Assembly (NCBI GenBank): GCA_012064385.1
Contig: QRDG01001977.1
Location: forward strand, 1 to 64,000
Direction of reading: 5' to 3'
Length of the DNA: 64,000 nucleotides
Origin: Puccinellia tenuiflora
Taxonomy: Eukaryota; Streptophyta; Magnoliopsida; Poales; Poaceae
The position numbers were made by a program, and so were the translations under genes. The notes beneath the pieces were generated by a model. The model was not told where the DNA came from. It saw only the letters and a list, made by a program, of their open reading frames with translations, and did not search any database. Below, one piece after another: positions 56,043 to 64,000 of the stretch; the first letter of the stretch is position 1, and each line of letters starts with the position of its first letter.

Positions 56043-56509
56043 GCGGGGAGCGGCTGGTTAAAAGGAGGGAGCAAATGCGGAGCGAGTGGTGGAGCGGCAA
56101 GAGGGAATAAAACTCGGCGCAGTCAGGGCGAGCGCTTTGACTGTCCGCGCCGCCGCCTCCCTCGTCTTTTGCGTGGCGGCATCGCAATTTATTAATTTTA
56201 GTGTACCGGCCGCTTTTCCATCCGGGCCCCGAGGATAGGGAAAATTTGCGCAACCTGTGGAGCGGTTACAATTTGGTTGCTTCTTCTCGGCCACGCGCGG
56301 ACATGGAGCATGGCTGCATGGGGTTTGTGTGCACCGGAAATTATTTCGAAATGTCTCTCCCAACCTATAGCACATTATGCAATATTTCCAAATTGGTTTG
56401 CAACCGAATTTCGGTATTTTATAAATATATCAATAACTTTTATATACAATGCATGTCATTAGAGTGTAATAATTATCGTATGAATTTTCAAATATCATAA
56501 TATTCTCTC
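56043..56509. other. Proximal upstream region of the ERF gene
   Basis: Distal to the TATA box the sequence is mixed GC-rich, then AT-rich beyond 56400. No gene is seen. It presumably holds the ERF gene's promoter elements, none of which I could name. Confidence 0.4.
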
Positions 56510-58110
56510 ATTATTCTTTTGCCATATGCAACTTTGCTTGCGACAACTATAAGCATGAGAGATGACGACAAGTCTGAGCTTTACCGGAATTTTCGAACAT
56601 ATAACCGATGATGTTAGTCATATGATATGACAAAATATCTCAGGTCATGTCCACATTCTCACTATTTTTAGCTAATGTTGCACAAATAGCCCAGATGTGT
56701 TGCGAAATTAGTCACGATGTATCTAAAGTACCATACTAATTTATGACATCTAATTTGTAATTGATTATCGTGGGGACATGTGTCGTACGGTGCGACTTGG
56801 CTATGTGTATTGTGATTGACGATGAGGTCGCACATGTGCTTCCGATGGCATAGTGCGAACTTATGTGACACACATCAAGTGGGTTATGTCGAGTTCTTGT
56901 TTCACCACAGTCGATCTCGTCATAGTAAGACATTGTTAGCTCCAACAAAATGTGTCGAATACGAAATAGGACAATTTACCACGTCGGTACAGCATATTAT
57001 TACATCTAAAATCAACACATACTACAAACTGTAAGACCTGCGCACGACGTGAGGAGTTTCTCCTTTTCTACTAACTTAGAACTACGTTTACTTGGATTTG
57101 GGACATATCAATATACCCTAAATGGATATTTCAACTAGTTTGTCCTTTGATCTTGTTGTGGAACTTACAACTACTAAGTATTAATTACACAAAAATCATC
57201 GAACTATATGTTATTCTATCAAATGTTAGCATTGGCGAAGCTTGACTAAAATCATAGTGGGGTTAAAAGAAATCAATTAAGAGCTAAGGGGGCCAATCTA
57301 TTTTTTTTGTTGTCATATGCATTATAAAAAATGCTAAATATTAAGATATTGTATCTTGTTGTGGATATTACAGTATTCGGTTATTTCATTCATCTTCTTT
57401 ACATGTATCATGTATCACATCATATATAAGATGTGACATCTTTGATACTTCAATTTTATTAAAAAAGTAGTTACGTATGTTTCATAAAGAAAATATTATG
57501 CTCTCGTCATTCTCGTTGTTCTGTTGTCGACTACAACTTTCCTTGCTGACATATATGAGTTTGTGAGATGACAACAACTCTAAGATTTAATGTGTTCCCA
57601 GACATATAAGATGACGTTAATGATATGATACGACAAAATTAAGATTGAAGATCGTGTGCTCGCTTACACTCAATTTTAGCTGATGATAGTCATGGTGTAT
57701 CTGAAGTAGGCTACTAATTTATAGCATCCAATCTATAATGGGCGATCGTGTGTGGACGTATGTCCTATAACACGGCATGGCTCCGTGCAAGTGTGGTTGA
57801 CGCCGAGGCGGCCCACCAGTTTGGCATGGTGCAAAATTTCGTGACACGCGTTATGCGGGTCGCGGAGCTCTCGCCTCTCCATAGTCAATCTCTTTATAAT
57901 AACATATTATTTACTGAAAAAAAATGTACTGAATATCAAAATAGGAGGACTAGGACTTGAAAACTGGAGTAGTGTAAGATGAATGCATGGCCCGGAGTTC
58001 AGTTCTATTTAATTTTGCATAGATCACTATACTCTAAATGGAAAAGTTAAGTGTTCTGCCCTTGATCTTATATATGAAACTTACAACTATTAATTAGAAA
58101 ATGAGACAAC
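56510..58110. repeat. Diverged tandem duplication, two copies of about 0.6-0.7 kb
   Basis: Segment 56510-57190 and segment 57510-58110 keep the same order of blocks: GAGATGACGACAAGTCT/GAGATGACAACAACTCT, GATGTATCTAAAGTA/GGTGTATCTGAAGTA, ATACCCTAAATGGA/ATACTCTAAATGGA and GGAACTTACAACTACTAA/GAAACTTACAACTATTAA. About 320 bp of AT-rich sequence lies between. Neither copy codes for a recognisable protein. Confidence 0.7.
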
Positions 58111-60099
58111 GAGACATATGACATACTGTTACATGTATATAAGGTAAGATTGTTTTGGTGGCTCACCACAGTAACTGAGCTCACATTTATTGTTTTTTTT
58201 TTCGAAGAAAGCTTTCAGTTACAACTAGTCTTTGGCTTCACCCAAAATAGCGGGGCGCCTAAACCTTTTTGATAGCACCAAAACAAAAATATCACGTTAT
58301 ACGGGTACCGGACCGCAAAACCGTCGTGAGTTGAGTCGATCGCATAAACAAAGGGCATCAAAGCCGCCGCTCGCGGGCCCCACCCCACGCCGAGTCGCGG
58401 TGCGTAGGGCGGCACGTTGTGGCAGCACATCACGGGCAGCGCGGGCCCCGCCGCGGCAAGGACAGGCGCGCGCATCACGATCCGTGCGTCCCCAGCAGCG
58501 GCCCGGTCGGCACCCTCACGCATCCGGCCCGGGCGTGCGTGCGGATCGGGGCGTCTAGAGATCCGCCGCCCGCGTGGCACGTGGCCTGCCGCTGCCGCTG
58601 CCGGCCACGCCGCTCGACGACGCGGAACGGCGCCGCACGCACAGCTCGTTCTGCACAGAAGATCCCATCGATCTCGCGACGTCCAACCGCATCGTCGGCG
58701 CCGGGTGCGTCACGTCTGGCCAGCGGAGACACGGGATCGGGTCCGCGAGAAGAGAAACGGTGGTGCGGGCGGCCGCCCGCCCGCCGCTGAGCCCGTCGCG
58801 ACCACGTAAAGTGCGGCGATAAATAAATGAAGATTTAGGAGTACTATGTGAATAAAACCGAGAGAGGGACAGGTGAGCGAGGTGACGACGGCAACGGCAC
58901 GATAGGCGGCAGCAGCAGCCGGGCCAAGTGTCTGCGTCGCGGCCGGCGCCACCGCCTGCGGGCGGGCGCGTCGTGTTGCCTGGCTGGGTGATCACTTTGA
59001 TCAGACGGCGATCGATCTGGGAGAGAGCGGGCCGGCGATGGAGCTGTAGCCACCAACCGTTTCGCTGTCCCCGCCCGGCGCCCGCATTGAAAGCGATGGG
59101 AGGCGCGGCGTATGGGGTGTGGTGGTGGACCGGACGGATGACCGGCACGAGCCGGTTGCTCGACGCGCGGTGGGAGTACTACGTAAGGACGGACAGCTGC
59201 GGCCGTGCCCGTGCCGCGTGGTGGGGACGGCGGCGACGACGAGGACGCCCCCACGCCGCACCGCACGCTTGCCGCGGCGCTGCCACACTTTCCTCTCGGC
59301 GCCAGGACCACGGGCGGCGGGTGGTGGTGACGGGAGCGGATGGTGGCCGGTGCGCGTACGCCGTACCCCGTCGCGTACTCCAGGCAGGCAGCGCCTGATC
59401 CCGTGCGTGTACGTAGAGTACATTAATTTTCGGGTGCGGTGAGGCGGGAGCGGCGTGTGCGTGTCCAGAGCGGCGCGGAAAGCGAGGAGGAGGCGAGCCA
59501 CGAAATTCCAGGTGGGTCTCGCCGGACGGCAGTAACGTTGTCGGGCCCCTACCCACGCTCGCCGACGTCCGCGTCCTCGGGGAACGCTCGCTGCTCAACC
59601 ACGACGCGCCGTGCGCTCCGAAAGTCGCCGTGTTCACTCCACCATTTTTCGAAAGATGCAGCGGCCGGCACCGCCTGTTTTGTTTTCGATAGCGCTCTCG
59701 CTCTCTCTCTCTCCGTCGACACGTCAAACACTGCCGCTTCCTTGATTTATATTTTTTTTCCACAGCGATCTGCCTGTTGTGGCTGTCTGACAGACAGGGC
59801 ACACGCGCGGCTCGTGTCCGGCCGGCGTCACGTCAGGTGAAGCTTTCCCCTCATCGATCGTGGCGTACATGGATGCCATACCATGTCTTGTCGGCCTTCG
59901 AATTGTATTCCTTTTGACCGCACAGCGATGGTTCTACTCTGCCTCATCATGTGCGTCGTCGATTGGAGATGACATGAGTGTAATTTTTAAATCCACGTAG
60001 TACTCCGCCCACGGTGCGTGCGTACGAACAATTGTAGAGTAATATATGAGCCAACATGGTACCCACGAACAATCTTGGATTGCATCCTGATGAGCTCAA
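58111..60099. other. GC-rich island 58.2-59.9 kb, no gene recognised
   Basis: Very GC-rich with overlapping open frames on both strands, rich in Arg/Pro/Ala and lacking any known domain or plausible splice structure. It lies 2.3-4 kb upstream of the ERF gene and could be a distal regulatory or decayed gene region. A T-run at 58190-58203 could mark an old poly(A) insertion. Confidence 0.4.
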
Positions 60100-60687
60100 T
60101 TAGAGCATCTTCACCGGGTGTTTAAATTGTGTCCGGTTTGCGTGATGCCGGACACATGTCCGGTCTTTTTATTTTCCCCTCCCACACCGGCACCTTCTAA
60201 ATGGCCGGATCCCAACTGATCAATATTTGTAAAAGGAGGCGATTTCATTGCGATCCGACGATTTTTTTTACAAAAGAGGCGATACAACTTAAAATTTAAA
60301 CTAAAACAACCTAAACTAGTACTCTAGAACATGCCGGACGGAGGTGGCGCGCTAGGGCCAGCCTCGTCGTCGTTCGCCCCCTCGTCGAAAGAGGGGGAGG
60401 CAGGCATGTTGAGGCCGCCAGCATGCGCACGCAAGCGCCTCGCCTGCCTGACCGCCCTGGCCTCCAGCATATACCGGTGGCGCTCCGCCGCTTGAGTGCA
60501 CTCCCGCGCACGGCGGCGCCTCTGCGCGCGCCCCAAGCTCTCCGCCGCCCGCAGGTCCTGCTCCGCGCGCGCCGCGAGCTCTGCCTCCGCCGCCTGTTCC
60601 GCTTGCAGCTCCCTCGCCGCAAGCTCCCGCTCCTCCGCCGCGTCCTGCCTCGCCGCCTCCCGGCTCAGCCTCTCCAGCTCCTTGCTT

Positions 60688-62894
60688 GTTTGTCTTGCAA
60701 GGTTGCTTTATTCATTATATAAACCCTCTTAAAAACAGATTGTCATCAATTACCAAAATGGGGAGATTGAAAGTGCATGGTTGCCCCATTTGTGGTTTTG
60801 GTAATTAATGACAATCTCTATGGACTAATGTTTGTATAAGCTACTTGTAGGTGTGTCCATTTGTAGTGTTTGATCTCCATTTGTTGAAATCAAGGCTAAG
60901 TGAAGAAGAGTATTTGTTGATCTCAAGGCTAAGTGCGAGTTGATCAACACTCAAGTCCAAGTAAGATATGCCGAAGAGGTGCTTCTCCCATATTGGTGTA
61001 TGGGGGAGCAACATGTGAGTCTTCACCAAGCGAAGCGCAATCAATAAAGGTGGTTCGTCTTGAGGATATGAAGATCGTCATCATCGATCTCAAGTGGATT
61101 AAGCGCAAGGGAAAGACATGATCTTGATAGGCTTTCTATTTTACCGGTCTCATGATGTTAGTTGAGATACCGGGTTATAGGATAGATAGCCGTACTATCA
61201 AGAGGGGCTCTCGACCGAGTATCTTGATCGTATCATTCGTGGAGAGCTCAAATCTTTGCATCCTTGCAAATTGGTTCTTATTTGACTCTTATCATGGTGT
61301 GTACTTGTTGCTTGTCGTGCTCGTCATGACAAGACCAAGTTCACCGAAAATGGAATTTGTATGTGTCCTCTATTGCGTTTTCGGTTTTTGGAGGTTTACC
61401 GGTTCGTCTTTTATAAAGAGGTTTTACCTTTCCCCATTTGGTTTTATGCTCCTTTGTTGGACTATGATATTTTTATGTATATTCTTGTAAAGCTCGTCGT
61501 TACGATTCTAATGATCCCAAAATCATCGAAAACGGAGTCCGGATGCGAAAGTTATGCCTGTTTTCATTTTGCACTTTCTGTAGTTTTTTAGAGGGGCGGA
61601 AGTTCCGGCCCGGACGCCGGAAATGTCGGCCCCCGGAAGTTCCGGCCCATGTTTTCATCTGAGCAATTTTGGCTAAGTCCTTTCGGTGATCCTCTCGGGA
61701 GGGGTTCCGGAATTTTGCCCCGAAAGTTTCCTCGGAAATTTCCGGGGGTCCGGAAATTCCGGTACTTGGTCCGGAAGTTCCGGTCCAGGAAATTTTGGCT
61801 AAGTCGTTTTCGCGTTTTCTCTCTGGAGGGGGTCCGGAACTTTGCCCCGGAAGTTCTCCCCGGAAATTTCCGGGGACCGGAAGTTCCGGCCTCCCGTGGC
61901 TGTAACAGTCAGATTTTGGAGGAGGCTATTTCCCCAAGAGGAGGCTGCCCACTTTTTCTCTCTCTCCCCCCATTGTTTGACCTCGAAAAAGCTTGGGTTT
62001 CTCTAAATCCCTCCAATGATTCTTGCCCATCTTTAGGGATTCAAAAGAGGAGATCTAGATCTAAGTTTCCAACAAACAATCTCTCCTCTAAGTAAGGGGA
62101 ACCTAGTGGATCTAGTCCTTGGAGTTCTTTTGTGGTTCTCCTCTTTGTTCTTCCTCTTAAATCCCTTCATAGCATTAGTTGCTTTGGTTAGATTTCGGAG
62201 TGAATGACTTGACTAACTGGTGTGGTCTTGCCTTTTGCATTAGTTGCATCGGGTTGTACTCTCCATGAAGATTCGTGGGATTGAAGTTCAAAAAGCTTGT
62301 TACTCTTGGGTGCGTTGTGTTCACAAGAGCTTGTGCCTCTTGGGTGCATTGTGTGCCCTAGACGGTTGGTGGTGCCGCGAAGACTTCGAGTTGTGAAGCT
62401 TCGGGCAAGGTTTGGGAGCCCCCGATTGAGTTGTGGGTGTGTGCCCCAAGATCGTTGTAAAGGCTCCGGATTCCGCCTTGAAGGATTCCGATAGTGGAAG
62501 GCGAACCTAACCCTTGGGGTGAGGTTCATCGGAGAATAGGGTGAGTCATTTTGTGGCGAGCTCACACCCCTCCAACGAGACGTACTCCCTTAACAAGGAG
62601 GAATTCGAGAATAAATCTTCGTCTCCGCGTGCCTCGGTTATTTCTATACCCGAGCTCTTTACTTATGCAATTTACATTGTGATAGCCTTTGTGCTTGATG
62701 TCATATATATTGCTATCACCGTGTTGATATTTTGCTTAGCATAAGTTGTTGGTGCATATAGGTGAACCTAATATATTAGGTTGTTGGCTGTTAATTTAAA
62801 CACCTAGTTTTATTCCGCAATTATCAAGCCTTAAAATCAGAAAAGTTTTAATCGCCTATTCACTCCCCTCTAGGCGACATCGTTTGTTCTTTCA
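60688..62894 (+). mobile_element. 3' end of an LTR retrotransposon (internal tail plus 2.1-kb LTR)
   Basis: A purine tract (AAATGGGGAGAT, 60755-60766) is followed by an LTR starting TGAAAGTGCATGGTTGCCCC at 60767 and ending TTCTTTCA at 62894. The ends TGAAAG/CTTTCA are perfect inverted repeats. Only about 80 bp of internal DNA and no 5' LTR remain, so the element is 5'-truncated. It sits between two codons of the coiled-coil gene. No 5-bp duplication is visible, consistent with truncation. Confidence 0.75.
61590..61892. repeat. Cluster of CCGGAA/TTCCGG palindromes in the LTR
   Basis: More than a dozen copies of GGAAGTTCCGG, GGAAATTTCCGG and related inverted units occur within 300 bp. Two larger diverged copies (GGAATTTTGCCCCGAAAGTT... 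and GGAACTTTGCCCCGGAAGTT...) lie about 145 bp apart, each preceded by TTTTGGCTAAGTC. Confidence 0.85.
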
Positions 62895-63232
62895 GCGCGC
62901 CTCCGCCGCGTCGTTCGCGGACATGGCAAACTCGCGGAATCGGCGGCGCCCCTCCTCCTCACGGGCCGTGACGAAGGACAAGAACGCCGCGTGCTGGTCC
63001 GGGCAGATGGGTGGCTCGTGCATCTGCTCGCGCGCCACCACATCATCCGGCACCGGCACAGGCGCCTCCCCCCTCCTCCTCCTCCTCCGCCGCCGCCGCC
63101 TCCTCCTCCTCCGGCTCCTCCTCCTCGTCCACCTCCTCCTCCTCCTCCGGCTCCTCCTCCCACTCGAAGTCGAGGGTCTCGTCGTCCTCTGTCGGCGGCG
63201 GCGGAGGAGGAGAAGGAGGCGGAGGAGGGTTT

Positions 63233-64000
63233 TGTTGGGAATATGACCTAGAGGCAATAATAAAATGGTTTATTAGCATATTCATGTTTATGATAATAGT
63301 TTATTATCCATGCTATAATTGTATTAAATGGAAACATAATACATGTGTGGAATATATATACCAGGAGTCCCTAGTGAGCCTCTACAAGACTAGTTCGTTG
63401 ATCAAGAGATAGTTAGAGTTTCCTAACTATGGACTTGTTATAGTCACTTGATAACGGAGTCACGTCATTGGGCGAATGACTTGATGGACATGACCCAAAT
63501 AATAAAGAGTTACAATTAATCGTGTCAAAAAGTTTTGTTGTCAACACTTTTAATATGCCAAGTATAGTTTGCTTAGACCATGAGATTATATCACTCCCGT
63601 TCACCGGAGGAATACTTTGTGGACATCAAACGTCACTTCGTAACTGGGTGATTATAAAGGTGGCTTTCCGGTATCTCTGACGGTGGGTTGTTGGGTGATA
63701 CGAATCAAGAGTGGGATTTGTCCCTCCATGTGACAGAGAAGATATCTCCGGGCCTTCTCGGTAATATAGCATCAAAAGTCTGCAGACATGTGATTAGGAT
63801 GTAATCACGGAGATCCTATATTATTGACGAGTAAAGAGAACTTTCCGGTAACGAGATTAAACTAGACATGGGGATGTCAACGATTAAATCTCGGGCAAGT
63901 AAAATATCGTGAGACAAAGGGAATCGTATATGAGATTAATTGAATCTCCGGCATCGTGGTTCAATTGAGAAAAGAGTTCCGTTGAGTGTATAGGAATTAA
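63233..64000 (+). mobile_element. Start of a Copia-type LTR, cut by the window end
   Basis: It begins TGTTGGGAATATGACCTAGA and aligns with the solo LTR at 11243 along the visible 768 bp (for example AATAATAAAATGGTTTATTA and GGTATCTCTGACGGTGGGTT-like segments). The TG start is intact here, unlike the older copy. Whether it is a solo LTR or a full element cannot be seen. Confidence 0.85.

Larger units (their letters stand above)
60324..63200 (-). pseudogene. Coiled-coil protein gene of the Harbinger-like element, interrupted
   Basis: From about 63200 down: a Pro-rich start, then a long acidic run (EEEPEEEEEVDEEEEPEEEE), a frame change near 63070, then VPDDVVAREQMHEPPICPDQ and HAAFLSFVTAREEEGRRRFR up to NDAAEAR at 62895. 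The LTR insertion follows. The frame resumes exactly at 60687 with KELERLSREAARQDAAEERE and continues as a heptad-rich coiled coil to the stop TAG at 60324-60326 (ending PSAPPPSGMF). It resembles the charged, helical C-terminal half of element-encoded accessory proteins, but I cannot name the family. Function unknown. Confidence 0.5.
60103..63232 (-). mobile_element. Harbinger-like element, right part lost, split by an LTR
   Basis: The left end reads TTA then GAGCATCTTCACCGGGTG, closely similar to the TTA/GAGCATCTCC end of the element at 15173. The other end is not in the window because a Copia-type LTR begins at 63233. The element carries the 3' part of a minus-strand gene and is itself interrupted at 60688-62894. 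Confidence 0.55.

Noticed and set aside
55304..56110. 268-codon frame antisense to the intact ERF gene
   Set aside because: It is the shadow of the ERF coding strand, Gly/Arg-rich without a domain.
58555..59311. 197- and 155-codon minus-strand frames in the GC-rich island
   Set aside because: They overlap equally long plus-strand frames, show no domain and have base-composition-driven residues.

Overview
The window is nuclear DNA of a grass. The evidence is spliced genes with GT-AG introns, very GC-rich gene islands, and dense nesting of grass transposon families: Copia-type LTRs starting TGTTGGGAATATG, Gypsy-type LTRs starting TGATACGT, Helitrons ending in CTAG, PIF/Harbinger elements, plant L1 LINEs and a Mutator-like element. 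The families look most like those of Pooideae (wheat/oat/ryegrass relatives), but I cannot name the species. No rRNA, tRNA, CRISPR array or bacterial operon was seen.

Host genes are few. Two single-exon ERF repressors lie on the minus strand at opposite ends. One (1101-1707) carries a +1 frameshift as read. The other (55253-55954) is intact. A small coiled-coil protein gene (41721-42089, plus) has a good TATA box and a threefold promoter repeat. GC-rich islands around 1.9-3.0, 9.1-10.3, 53.4-54.4 and 58.2-59.9 kb hold no recognisable gene.

Most of the rest is transposon. At 3.9-5.8 kb a solo LTR has perfect target duplications and contains a small Helitron. At 11-18.3 kb an old minus-strand LINE is cut by a solo LTR, a Tourist-like element and a 2.84-kb Harbinger element that carries an intact three-exon ORF1 protein but no transposase. 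At 18.9-20.9 kb a second LINE remnant is cut by a poly(A) retroposon. From 22.2 to 39.96 kb there is a stack of insertions: a TIR element with a B3-like pseudogene, holding an LTR, holding a Helitron, holding a near full-length dead L1 LINE, plus a separate non-autonomous LTR retrotransposon. At 40-41 kb a Gypsy integrase remnant is split by an Ac/Ds-like insertion. At 60.1-64 kb a Harbinger-like element with a coiled-coil gene is split by one LTR and cut off by another.

The most notable object is at 46984-51503. It is a 4.5-kb element with about 131-bp near-identical terminal inverted repeats and an 11-bp target duplication, as in Mutator-like elements. It carries no MURA-type transposase. 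It encodes a seven-exon gene whose exons join in frame into a 748-residue plant mobile domain (PMD) protein. It looks young and its gene looks intact.
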